From contig JAQTNE010000003.1 in NCBI GenBank assembly GCA_028713975.1, positions 124,001 through 188,000 of the forward strand: DNA of 64,000 nucleotides, written 5' to 3'. The notes under the pieces are model-generated. The model was not told where the DNA came from. It did not search any database and saw only the letters and a program-made list of their open reading frames with translations. The position numbers and the translations under genes were made by a program. Below, piece by piece: positions 42,884-52,498 of the stretch; within the stretch, counting starts at the first letter, position 1; every line of letters begins with the position of its first letter. This DNA is from Sulfuricella sp. (GTDB lineage Bacteria > Pseudomonadota > Gammaproteobacteria > Burkholderiales > Sulfuricellaceae).

Positions 42884-44548
42884 GTGGTAGCTTTGGCATT
42901 GTTTTTTTCGCAACGCGGCCTCAAATCAAGGAGGGAATCCTCAGAACGAGGCATGCTTGATCGGCGCCCGCTCCTGTTTTTACTGATTGCGCTGACTGTG
43001 TTCGCGGGCATGCTACGGTTTTACCTGCTGGGGCAAAGAAGCCTGTTTCTGGATGAAGGGTGGCTGGTTGAATTTGGGCGCGTCCCCTTCTGGGATGTGC
43101 TCAATGGGAAGGCTACGGCTGTACCCCAAGTAATTTTTCCATATATGCTGACTGCGCTGGGGAATGTTTTTGGCTATTCCGAATTTTCGATAAGATTTCT
43201 GCCCGCGCTTGCGGGCACCCTGCTGGTTCCGGCCACTTTTCTTTTGGCGCGCCTTTTTCTTGCCCGGCGGCAATCGCTTCTCGTTGCGGCGCTGGTTGCC
43301 ATCAGCCCAATAGCGATAGCCTATTCGCAAGAGGCGGCGAATTACAGCTTGGGGGTGTTGCTGGCTACGGTTTATCTCTGGTGTTTTATCCGGTTCTTGC
43401 GCACCGGTGACAAAAAACTGCTGTTGTCCTTCATCGCTATTGCCACTCTGTCCGTATACCTGCATCTCTACCATCTGTTTATCGTATTTGCTTTGGGTGT
43501 TAGCTGCATCTTCCACAGGAAAAGACCGAGGCTTTGTTTGGCGGTTCTGATCGCCGCAGGGATTGTGGTAGTCCTGTCTGTGCCGGCGATGTACCTGAAT
43601 TATAGGATTCTGGCATCGATGGGTGGGCACTATTCGGCGAACGAACTTACCCTGTCTTTCGCGAAGATATACGGATTCGTCAAGCAGATCGTGTTTTCGT
43701 GGCTCCACGGCCCACTGGATTCTATTTATGTTCCACAATCCTTATTTTTATATGAGCCGCCGCTATCCCGGGTTGTTTTTTACGGCCAACCGCTCTCCGC
43801 GGTTATTTTGTTTTCTGTTTTCGCCTGGGTCGTCGGGTACAACCTGGTGCGTGCGAATAAGGACGTTGCGATCCTGCTGACCGTAATCGCGATTTATTGT
43901 GCGGCCGCAATTTTTCTGGCCACCAAGGCCAATCATTTGTTCGAACGATATTTCCTGGTTTTGCAGCCGCTGTTTTATATCCTGCTGGTGAGAAGTTTTA
44001 TGCCTCCCTGGCGTAGCAAGCGGGCCAATTTATTTGCGCTTGGGTTGGTTGCCCTCCTGATCGCACATTTTGCAGTAACCTGGAGCCAAAATTACGATAA
44101 ACCCCTCTGGAACAGTGACTGGAAAACGGCTACCCGGCTATTGAGAAAGTCGATAGGCGAACTTGGGCCAAGGCAGAGCTTTACGATTCTGGTGCCGGTG
44201 AATTACGAGTCGGTCATAACCCGGTTTTACCTGCCGGATTTGCGCGACAAAATATTATGGGACGATGAGTACCAAGCCTACACGTATAATCCGCAACTTG
44301 TTTTTCTAAAACTCGACGCCATGAGGCAATATAACCTGAGGCTGCTGTCAACACCGCTTGTGAGCAAGAGCGATGTGGTTTACGTCCTGACGGAGCGTGG
44401 GCGCGATCAAATTTCCTACATTGCCGAGAAGCTCTCGGATCATTTCTGCCTTGCGGGTGTTTCCGGGACTAATGCACGGCTCTATATGTTTAAACGGTAC
44501 GATACTTCCAAGACCTCCGGGGTGAGTCCAGAGTGTGTGCCGAAATAG
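42884..44548 (+). CDS. GT39-like integral membrane glycosyltransferase (start may be 42953)
   Basis: LFLDEGWLVEFGRVPF, repeated TM helices, FSIRFLPALAGTLLVPATFLLAR. Confidence 0.78.
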   Translation: MVALALFFSQRGLKSRRESSERGMLDRRPLLFLLIALTVFAGMLRFYLLGQRSLFLDEGWLVEFGRVPFWDVLNGKATAVPQVIFPYMLTALGNVFGYSEFSIRFLPALAGTLLVPATFLLARLFLARRQSLLVAALVAISPIAIAYSQEAANYSLGVLLATVYLWCFIRFLRTGDKKLLLSFIAIATLSVYLHLYHLFIVFALGVSCIFHRKRPRLCLAVLIAAGIVVVLSVPAMYLNYRILASMGGHYSANELTLSFAKIYGFVKQIVFSWLHGPLDSIYVPQSLFLYEPPLSRVVFYGQPLSAVILFSVFAWVVGYNLVRANKDVAILLTVIAIYCAAAIFLATKANHLFERYFLVLQPLFYILLVRSFMPPWRSKRANLFALGLVALLIAHFAVTWSQNYDKPLWNSDWKTATRLLRKSIGELGPRQSFTILVPVNYESVITRFYLPDLRDKILWDDEYQAYTYNPQLVFLKLDAMRQYNLRLLSTPLVSKSDVVYVLTERGRDQISYIAEKLSDHFCLAGVSGTNARLYMFKRYDTSKTSGVSPECVPK

Positions 44549-44591
44549 TTTGCCCACACAAAATCAATAGAGGCGAAAGGATTAAAGAACG

Positions 44592-45416
44592 ATGAAATAC
44601 TTTGACTTGACAGGCAGGATTGCCCTTATTACAGGGGGTGCCGGACTGCTTGGGGTTAAACATGCATCGGCATTGCTGGCACACGGCGCAACGGTTGTTA
44701 TCACCGATGTCAACCGGGACGCGGTTCAGAATGCCATTGCGGTCCTGGGCCAGGAATATCCGACGGACAGAATGGTTGCCCATGTGATGGATGTCACGGA
44801 CTTGTCTTCCATTCAGTCCGTGCATGAATCGCTGCTCAAGAGCCATGGGGGCGTAAGCATCCTGGTCAATAATGCGGCCATAGACCCCAAAGTCAAGGGC
44901 GGCGCCGGCATCATGGAAACTTCCCGGCTGGAAAATTTTCCACTGGATCAATGGAACTTCCAGCTTGATGTCGGCCTGACCGGGGCTTTTCTCTGCACCC
45001 AGGTTTTTGGAACATGGATGGCGAGTAATGGCGGTGGTGTGATACTGAATATCGCTTCCGATCTTTCCGTGTTTGCTCCGGATCAGCGGCTGTACCGTAA
45101 GGAGGGCTTGCCGGAGCATCTTCAACCGGTGAAGCCGGTTACTTATTCGGTGATCAAGGCCGGCCTGATCGGCCTGACCCGTTATACCGCCGGATATTGG
45201 GCCGGCAATGGGGTGCGGGTTAATGCACTGTCTCCGGGCGGGGTCTATAACGGTCAGTCGGATGAATTCGTGTCCCGTCTCACTAATCTTATTCCGATGG
45301 GACGGATGGCGGAAGCTGACGAATATGTGGCTGCAGTGCAGTTTCTGTGTTCGGATGCTTCCAAATACATGACGGGGCAAAATATCGTAATGGATGGCGG
45401 AAGGTCGATTTTGTGA
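44592..45416 (+). CDS. SDR-family oxidoreductase
   Basis: RIALITGGAGLLGVKHASALL, VNNAAIDPKV, YSVIKAGLIGLTRY, MTGQNIVMDGG. Confidence 0.9.
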   Translation: MKYFDLTGRIALITGGAGLLGVKHASALLAHGATVVITDVNRDAVQNAIAVLGQEYPTDRMVAHVMDVTDLSSIQSVHESLLKSHGGVSILVNNAAIDPKVKGGAGIMETSRLENFPLDQWNFQLDVGLTGAFLCTQVFGTWMASNGGGVILNIASDLSVFAPDQRLYRKEGLPEHLQPVKPVTYSVIKAGLIGLTRYTAGYWAGNGVRVNALSPGGVYNGQSDEFVSRLTNLIPMGRMAEADEYVAAVQFLCSDASKYMTGQNIVMDGGRSIL

Positions 45417-45569
45417 AACGGTTTCTGATTGCCACCGCGTGGGAAGGAACTGGGCATGATGATGGGCCTGCTTTGTTTCTTGGCGAATAGTGCCCTTTAT
45501 TTTCGTTGGGAACGCTGGTTGGCGCTGAATGCCGAGGTGCTGTCTTGCTATTGAGATGACCGCGCCAAG

Positions 45570-45600
45570 CTTCATGCAGGTTATTAGTACCTGCATGAAG
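45570..45600. repeat. Perfect 12-bp inverted repeat (7-nt loop)
   Basis: CTTCATGCAGGT tattagt ACCTGCATGAAG. Confidence 0.88.
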
Positions 45601-45649
45601 CGGCTGCTTTCGAGACTTAACTGGAGGGATGTGGGAGCCGATGAAGTAG

Positions 45650-45892
45650 TTTTCGCAGATTGCATTCTGCCCGACCGATTGGACTCTTGGCTCAACTATT
45701 ATTGATTATCAAACTACGACTATTGCCGAAATGTGGCAAAGCGAGTTCTACCAAAAGCATCGACAAGCCAATATGACAAAAAATTATAAAACGTATAAAT
45801 TTTGCGGTCAGTGCCCGGACTGGAAGCAGGCGCGCTGGCCGGATGAGGGGCATGGCTACGTCGATTTGATCAAGAAAATGAAGCCATCATAA
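45650..45892 (+). pseudogene. 3' remnant of a radical SAM/SPASM gene paralogous to 38372..39361
   Basis: Reads FSQIAFCPTDWTLGSTIIDYQTTTIAEMWQSEFYQKHRQANMTKNYKTYKFCGQCPDWKQARWPDEGHGYVDLIKKMKPS*, matching the C-terminus of the intact gene. Confidence 0.88.
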
Positions 45893-46938
45893 TGGAACAA
45901 ATCCTGCATTCCAAGCCTTGGATCGCAGAGTCCGACATAGAAGCGGTTTCGGCCATTTTGTCGTCGTCCATGCTCGCGCAAGGCGAGCGCACTCGCATGT
46001 TAGAGCACAGGCTGGCATCATGGTTGAATGCGGTGGATGGTGTCGGTGTCGCTTCCGGTTCGTCTGGGGTCGTGCTGGCGCTACACGGGCTTATGATTGG
46101 GGACGGCGATGAGGTCATCCTCCCAACTTATGTGTGCAGATCATTACTGGAGGCCGTGCTTGCTTCGCGCGCGACCCCGGTGCTGTGCGATGTCGGCTGG
46201 GATTGGGTAATGACAGCGAACGACGCCAAGCGTGTCGTCAGCACCAAGACCCGCGCCATTGTGGTTCCCCACATCTATGGAATTTTCGCCGACATAGACT
46301 CCTTTCGAACACTCGGGGTGCCGATCATTGAAGATTGTGCACAGGCGCTGGATGCACCCGGAATACGGTCGGCGAAGGGCGACGTTACATTGCTATCCTT
46401 TCACCCCACGAAATGCCTGACATCGGGCGAAGGCGGTATGGTTATTTCTTCAGATGCGAATATCCTGGAAAGGATGCGCGCATACCGCGATGGTAGCGAC
46501 ACTGGTTACAAAGCACGTTTTTTTTCCCCACTGTCGGATATTTTGGCTAGCCTCGCGCTGGCGCAGCTTGACCGGTATGAGGAAGGTCTTTCGCGTCGAC
46601 AGCAGATTGCCTCCACCTACATGGCTGCGATTGAATCGTGTTGTCCTAACGTCTTGAATCGAGGTGCGCTGGGCAACAGTATGTTTTTCAGGTTTCCGCT
46701 ACGCGTTCGTGGTGGCCTTGATGAGTGCCAGCAGGCATTCGCTGATTTAGGAATCCAAGTACGAAAGGGGGTCGATGCTCTCCTTCACCGAGGGATGGGT
46801 CAGGCCGATCAGGCGTTTCCGGTCGCAGTGGAACTTTTTGAGACGACCATCTCCATCCCCATCTATCCCGCTCTTTCCCGCAGCCAGGAATTGCAATGCA
46901 TTAAAGCGGTTACGCAAGTGCTGTCGTGCCTTCACTAA
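45892..46938 (+). CDS. DegT-family aminotransferase (divergent)
   Basis: GVASGSSGVVLALHGLMIGDGDEVILPTYVC, IIEDCAQALDA, LSFHPTKCLTSGEGG. Confidence 0.88.
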   Translation: MEQILHSKPWIAESDIEAVSAILSSSMLAQGERTRMLEHRLASWLNAVDGVGVASGSSGVVLALHGLMIGDGDEVILPTYVCRSLLEAVLASRATPVLCDVGWDWVMTANDAKRVVSTKTRAIVVPHIYGIFADIDSFRTLGVPIIEDCAQALDAPGIRSAKGDVTLLSFHPTKCLTSGEGGMVISSDANILERMRAYRDGSDTGYKARFFSPLSDILASLALAQLDRYEEGLSRRQQIASTYMAAIESCCPNVLNRGALGNSMFFRFPLRVRGGLDECQQAFADLGIQVRKGVDALLHRGMGQADQAFPVAVELFETTISIPIYPALSRSQELQCIKAVTQVLSCLH

Positions 46939-46950
46939 TCGCTTAAGCAG

Positions 46951-48693
46951 ATGTTTCTTGTCACGACTGCGGATCGGCGGTACTGGAAAGCCGGTGAAAA
47001 AATCCTGTTCCTGGGCGAGTGGTGCAAGCTGTTTTGTGACAGAGAGTACTGGGAACATCTGCCGCATGACACGCTGTCTTTCTATTGGAATGATCGGCAA
47101 CGGCTATATCGTGATTACCAGTATGTAAGTGTATTGTACGAACGTTATCTGGAATTGCTTGCTCAGCAGTTAAATCGCGCGCATGCCACCCATTTCTCGT
47201 TGCGTTACTGGCGCATTCTGATTGGCCCGTGGCTCCGGTTTTTCATGGAAACGCTGTTTGACAGATATGTTGCGATCAAGGAAGCACGGGCAACAAACCA
47301 GATAACCGGCACTTGGGTGCCTGAAGATATTGCAGGGAATTGGACACCCAATGATTTCCCCAATTTTCTCAAGTGGTTCGTCGCTGACGAATATAACCAG
47401 TATTTGTACGGAAAGGTTATAAGAAGGCTTGGCGGAATTCCTTATGAGATTGTCAGTAGTGAAGGTCGCGCCAAGGCAGTGAGTCATGGCGGGACGTTCT
47501 CATCCCGAGTGAAATGGCTGCTTGGTTGTTGTTCGAGAGCAGTTCCAGACAAGTTTAACAGGAAGGTGTTTGTATCGAGCTATTTGAGTTTGAGGGATCA
47601 GATCAAGCTGCAATTGTCTCTGGGGCAACTCCCCTATTTCCCCCCCGGGATTATTCTGGATGACCTCGCCTATGATGCGAAGCGCCGATCTGCGCTGTTT
47701 TTTAACGAGGGCGATGACGAATTTGAGGTGTTACTGGCCGCGCTAATTCCTGAGCAGTTGCCCAAGCTTTATCTGGAAGGGTATGCGGATATGCACAAGC
47801 GAGCGATGAACGCTTATCCGAAGAAGCCGGAATTGATTTTCACGGCCAATGCATTTTCCGAAAATGAAGCATTCAAATTTTGGACGGCTTGCCAAGCCGA
47901 GGCGGGAACGAAATTTGTTATTTCCCAGCATGGCGGGCATTACGGCACCGGTTTGTGGTCAAGCACTGAAAATCACGAAATAAAAATTGCCGATACATAT
48001 TTTTCATGGGGCTGGCGCTCAGAATCGAATCTGAATGTTGAACCCCACCCGGTCGGCAAGCTTGCCCCGCTCGGAAAACGAAAAAAGGCTCATAATGACG
48101 GGCCGATTCTTTGGGTAGCAAATACCTGGCCAAGGTATCCCTACATTTCCATGAGTATTCCGGTTGCCTCGCAAATGCTGACGTATCTTGATGAGCAGAA
48201 GCGGTTTATGCATGGGCTTTCGCAAAGTGCTGGTGATGCGTTGTTACTCAGACTTCATCCAATGGATTATGGCTGGCATGCAAAAGCCAGATGGGCGGAG
48301 TGGTTCCCCCGCCTGAAAGTCTATCAGGGGCCAGAGCGCTTATCTCAACAATTACTTGGATGCAGGTTGTTTGTGGGCACGAATAACGCGACAACCTTTC
48401 TGGAAACATTGGCGGCCAATATTCCTACAATAATATTCTGGAACCCGGATCATTGGGAATTGCGCGATTCTGCGTTGCCCTATTTCAATGAACTGCGCCG
48501 TGCCGGCATCCTCCATGACACCCCGGAATCGGCTGCCGATAAAGTCAATGAGGTTTATCGGAATCCGGATTTATGGTGGCGGCAAACAGAGCCCCAACGC
48601 GCAAGGGAAGTGTTCTGTGCGGAATTTGCGCAAACCAGCGATGAATGGATGAAAGACTGGAGGCGCGGTTTTGCTAAAATTGTTGCGCCTTAA
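46951..48693 (+). CDS. LIC12162-family putative surface-glycan transferase
   Basis: FLVTTADRRYWKAGEKILFLGEWC N-terminus, ISQHGGHYGTG, GTNNATTFLETLAANIPTIIFW. Confidence 0.8.
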   Translation: MFLVTTADRRYWKAGEKILFLGEWCKLFCDREYWEHLPHDTLSFYWNDRQRLYRDYQYVSVLYERYLELLAQQLNRAHATHFSLRYWRILIGPWLRFFMETLFDRYVAIKEARATNQITGTWVPEDIAGNWTPNDFPNFLKWFVADEYNQYLYGKVIRRLGGIPYEIVSSEGRAKAVSHGGTFSSRVKWLLGCCSRAVPDKFNRKVFVSSYLSLRDQIKLQLSLGQLPYFPPGIILDDLAYDAKRRSALFFNEGDDEFEVLLAALIPEQLPKLYLEGYADMHKRAMNAYPKKPELIFTANAFSENEAFKFWTACQAEAGTKFVISQHGGHYGTGLWSSTENHEIKIADTYFSWGWRSESNLNVEPHPVGKLAPLGKRKKAHNDGPILWVANTWPRYPYISMSIPVASQMLTYLDEQKRFMHGLSQSAGDALLLRLHPMDYGWHAKARWAEWFPRLKVYQGPERLSQQLLGCRLFVGTNNATTFLETLAANIPTIIFWNPDHWELRDSALPYFNELRRAGILHDTPESAADKVNEVYRNPDLWWRQTEPQRAREVFCAEFAQTSDEWMKDWRRGFAKIVAP

Positions 48694-48709
48694 GGAATAG
48701 CGAAACCAG

Positions 48710-50212
48710 ATGTCCATTCGTTCAAGATTCCTGATTACTATTGTGGCCAACATAGCCAGGGCGGTGTTGTCTTTCGCCACGGGGCTGATATTGGCACGTG
48801 GGCTTGGGCCGCATGACTATGGTAATTTTGCCTTTTTGGTCGGCACCTTCATGGCGCTCAGGCAATTGCTGGATATGGGCACATCTACCGCTTTCTACAC
48901 ATTTCTCTCGCAAAAACCCCGCGGGCATTTTTTTATAGCCAGCTATGCCGGGTGGCAGTTTTTGCAATTTTCCCTGCCATTTTTCATCATTGCGCTGTTA
49001 TTGCCCAGGCAATGGGCTGAATTGATTTGGGCTGGTCAAGATAGGGGTTTGGTGCTGCTCGCCTTCGTCGCGGTATTCATGCAGCAACAGGTATGGCAGA
49101 TGATGGCACAGATAGGCGATTCGATGCGGCAGACTCGCCGGGTGCAGGGTATTAGTGTAGGGATTGCTGCAGTACACCTGGTGCTGGTATTGCTGCTTTG
49201 GCAGATGCAAGTGCTTTCGTTGCGCTGGTTGTTTTGGCTCATTTTTGTCGAATATTTTGTTGCAGCCTGCCTTGCCTATAAATTTATTCCGCTCCCCAAT
49301 AGCGAGTCGGTGGAAATCAACTTGAAATCGCTGGTCAGGCAATATGCGGACTACTGCAAGCCGCTGGTAGCATTCTCGTGGCTTGGTTTTGCTTATTCCT
49401 TTGCGGATAATTGGCTGTTGCGTACCTATGGCGGAGCAAAGGAACTGGCTTTCTATTCGGTGGCCAATCAGTTTGCGATGATAAGCCTGCTAGCAACTAC
49501 GTCCATCATGCAGATTTTCTGGAAAGAGCTTGCGGAGGCGCATCAAAACCAGGACAGGCAACGGGTCGCCATGATTTATCAAAAAGTTTCCCGCTTCCTT
49601 TTCTTTTTTGGTGCCTTGGTAAGCGGCTTTCTTTTGCCGTGGAGCAAGGAAATCACCGGTTGGACGCTGGGTATTGAATATCTTGACGGAGCGCCGGTGC
49701 TGGCAGTCATGTTTTTGTTCCCGATGTATGCGGCAATGGGCCAAATAGGTGGAACGATGTTCTATGCGACTGAAAACGCCAGGCCTAAAGTGGTTATCGA
49801 GACAATACTTATGCTGGTGAGCATTCCTGCGGCATATTTTGTGCAGGCGCCGCACGATGCGTTGATTCCGGGTCTTGCCTTGGGCGGTTTGGGTATGGCG
49901 GTGCAGAAGGTGGCGCTGATTGCCGTTGCAAATAATGTGATGACTTGGTGGCTTGCCAGAACCCACGGCTGGGAGTTCGACTGGAAGTGCCAGGTCACAA
50001 GCCTGGGCGGCGCCCTGCTTGTGGGAGGGCTATCCTACTGGATTGTATCCATGGCGGGGATGAAAACGATAGCCGCGTTTGTATTGGCGGGCGCCTTGTA
50101 CGCTGTGACAATGTTTGCCCTAATATGGCGCCATCCGCAGATGGCAGGCATGACGAAAGAAGAAATCAACGGATATATGTTTAAAGTTTTTAGATTTATG
50201 CGATTGATTTAG
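48710..50212 (+). CDS. Oligosaccharide flippase (Wzx/MOP superfamily)
   Basis: ATGLILARGLGPHDYGNFAFLVGTFMALRQLLDMGTSTAFYTFLS; ~12 TM. Confidence 0.88.
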   Translation: MSIRSRFLITIVANIARAVLSFATGLILARGLGPHDYGNFAFLVGTFMALRQLLDMGTSTAFYTFLSQKPRGHFFIASYAGWQFLQFSLPFFIIALLLPRQWAELIWAGQDRGLVLLAFVAVFMQQQVWQMMAQIGDSMRQTRRVQGISVGIAAVHLVLVLLLWQMQVLSLRWLFWLIFVEYFVAACLAYKFIPLPNSESVEINLKSLVRQYADYCKPLVAFSWLGFAYSFADNWLLRTYGGAKELAFYSVANQFAMISLLATTSIMQIFWKELAEAHQNQDRQRVAMIYQKVSRFLFFFGALVSGFLLPWSKEITGWTLGIEYLDGAPVLAVMFLFPMYAAMGQIGGTMFYATENARPKVVIETILMLVSIPAAYFVQAPHDALIPGLALGGLGMAVQKVALIAVANNVMTWWLARTHGWEFDWKCQVTSLGGALLVGGLSYWIVSMAGMKTIAAFVLAGALYAVTMFALIWRHPQMAGMTKEEINGYMFKVFRFMRLI

Positions 50213-50340
50213 GCCAAATAGGTGGCTTATCCATTATGCCCACTGTGCGCCCTCATTGCTGACCATCACCAGTGTTCGGTTATGAGTTGGATATATCCGG
50301 TTGGCAGCTATTTTCTGTATTGTTTGTCTAGTGATAACGC

Positions 50341-50346
50341 TATAAT
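50341..50346 (+). promoter_or_regulatory. Candidate -10 box (TATAAT) in the AT-rich gap before the B12-radical SAM gene
   Basis: taacgcTATAATagtgc; no convincing -35 box. Confidence 0.3.
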
Positions 50347-50447
50347 AGTGCACTATTTTGATTAAAATATATTCGGCATCCAGGCATCCAGTCGGAAGGT
50401 GCTCGTATTTATGGAGCATAATTTTCATCAACAATCTGAGTGATTAA

Positions 50448-52328
50448 ATGAAAGCTTGTATCTGCACAACGCCGATCCGGCCAGTGCCAACAGAATATCC
50501 GCCTTTTGGCAGTCTTGCGGTTATCCAGTCACTGAGAAAAATAGGCGAGGATCCGCAGTTTTTTAACATCGATTATTTTCGCTACAAGCACGATCAGATT
50601 GTTGAATATTTTACTAAAAATCAATTCGATGTGGTGGGGATCAGCGCAGTTGTATCAACTGCCTATGCCTATACGAAATATCTTTCCGATCTTATCAAGT
50701 CGGTTTCCCCTAAGACCGTTGTCATTGTAGGCGGAAATCTTGCTGCGAGCGCTGAAATTCTTCTGCGAAAGTGCGAGGTGGATTTCTGCGTAGTGGGTGA
50801 TGGCGAGCTGGTAATCCAGAACCTGTTCAAGGTGCTTTACCAGAAACCGCTGAATTATGACCTGTTGCGTGAAACCAAGGGAATTTGTTTCCTGGATGAG
50901 CGGGATCAGTTTTGCTTTACCGGTTTTGGGCCCCGCCCATCAGCGGAAGAAATAGAATGGCCGGATTATCGAATTCTGGAGGCGGATGGTTCTTTGCCAT
51001 ATTTTATCTCGGATAAAATCGACGAGCGCTTTACCGGTTATGATGCCCCGGTCGAACCCGGTGTAACGCAGGCAACAATTGTCATGACAAAAGGGTGTGT
51101 TGCACGCTGCACGTTCTGCCATCGATGGGAAAAAGGTTTTCGTGCCCGCCCTGTCAATCAGGTAATGGATCATATCAAACACCTCCATGATCGTTACAAT
51201 ACAAAATTCATAGATGTTTCCGATGAGAATTTCGGGGCTGACCGTAAGCTGGCATGGGAGATCGCATCCCGGTTGGGCGAAATGAATGTTGTTTGGCGGG
51301 TGGCCGGGGTTCGGACACGAACTGTGACCAAGGAGGCGTTGCTTCACTGGAAAGCCAATGGCTGTGTATCGGTCTATTTTGGCATCGAGTCTGGAAGCGA
51401 AAAAATCCTGAAAGTCATGGAGAAAAATGCGACGCTGGAAGAAAACATCAATGCGCTGAAATGGACTACTGAAGCTGGGCTGGGCACTGTAATTCAGCTT
51501 GTTTTAGGTATGCCAGGGGAAGACGACCAAACGATTCGGGAAACGGCTGATTTTCTCAAAAACGTTTCTCAATATGTTTTATGGTGGGGAGACAAGGCGC
51601 CTAGCGAATTGATCAGTATCAATTATGCCCAAGCCTTGCCCGGCACCCCTTTTTACGAGTTCGCACGCGAGCATGGGTATATCGGACAGGGTGTTGATGA
51701 AGAAGAGGATTACCTGATAAAGATCAGTGACACCGATGCCTACAAGGAAGATCACTTCCTTAACTGTACGGGTCTGCCCTTGCTCAAGGTGCTGATGTGG
51801 CGGCCTTTTATCCTGGCCGAAGTGGATGCCTACCATCTAACCTCCCAACTGCCGAACCCCCATCTTTCACTTGGATACTTGATCCAGTATTACCTTAAGC
51901 TACTCCGGGTAAGGGTGGAGAAAGGCTGGGGAGGGAACTCTTGGGTGGCTTCCCTGATGAAGGTGGTATTGCCCAAGGCTCGGCCAGATGACCGCTTAAT
52001 GAAAAAAGAAAATGATACAAGCGATTATTATAGTGATTCGGGGTATTTTAATATTCACAAGGGATTCAAATTTGCCCCGCTATTGTTGAACCCAATAACA
52101 AGGAAATTGTTTTACCCGATACTTGCCGTTGCCATGGCTATTAAATCGGGATCATTCTGGCAGGCTGCGAAGCTGCTTGCCGAGCACATCGTTTGGAGCA
52201 TGGGTTATCGTCCAGGAAAATCGGTTGATATCCCGGACAAGTCGCTTCGCAAAATTGTGACGATCAAACCAGTCAAGCCGAATGCGGAGCATAGAGATCA
52301 AATGTTGCCTTTGCGTTCGGGGCGCTAA
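50448..52328 (+). CDS. B12-binding-domain radical SAM protein
   Basis: N-terminal VVGISAVVSTAYAYTKYLSDLIK...VVIVGGNLAAS, CVARCTFCHRW cluster motif, FGIESGSEKILKVM. Confidence 0.88.
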   Translation: MKACICTTPIRPVPTEYPPFGSLAVIQSLRKIGEDPQFFNIDYFRYKHDQIVEYFTKNQFDVVGISAVVSTAYAYTKYLSDLIKSVSPKTVVIVGGNLAASAEILLRKCEVDFCVVGDGELVIQNLFKVLYQKPLNYDLLRETKGICFLDERDQFCFTGFGPRPSAEEIEWPDYRILEADGSLPYFISDKIDERFTGYDAPVEPGVTQATIVMTKGCVARCTFCHRWEKGFRARPVNQVMDHIKHLHDRYNTKFIDVSDENFGADRKLAWEIASRLGEMNVVWRVAGVRTRTVTKEALLHWKANGCVSVYFGIESGSEKILKVMEKNATLEENINALKWTTEAGLGTVIQLVLGMPGEDDQTIRETADFLKNVSQYVLWWGDKAPSELISINYAQALPGTPFYEFAREHGYIGQGVDEEEDYLIKISDTDAYKEDHFLNCTGLPLLKVLMWRPFILAEVDAYHLTSQLPNPHLSLGYLIQYYLKLLRVRVEKGWGGNSWVASLMKVVLPKARPDDRLMKKENDTSDYYSDSGYFNIHKGFKFAPLLLNPITRKLFYPILAVAMAIKSGSFWQAAKLLAEHIVWSMGYRPGKSVDIPDKSLRKIVTIKPVKPNAEHRDQMLPLRSGR

Positions 52329-52498
52329 TTGCGGCTTCTGGATTCGAGGCATTGAAGGTTTGAATGTAAAAAAGCCATATGCTTGTCGGCATGTTTCACC
52401 TAACGCCATTGACAATGGGCGACTTGGTTGCCAACAAGGAAGCAACAAAATGTTATTTGTAAGAAAAATAATCGATTAATTTAAATGGATAGCTAAAG

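Noticed and set aside
45570-45600. Intrinsic terminator after the SDR gene
   Set aside because: Strong stem but no U-tract follows; left as an unexplained inverted repeat.
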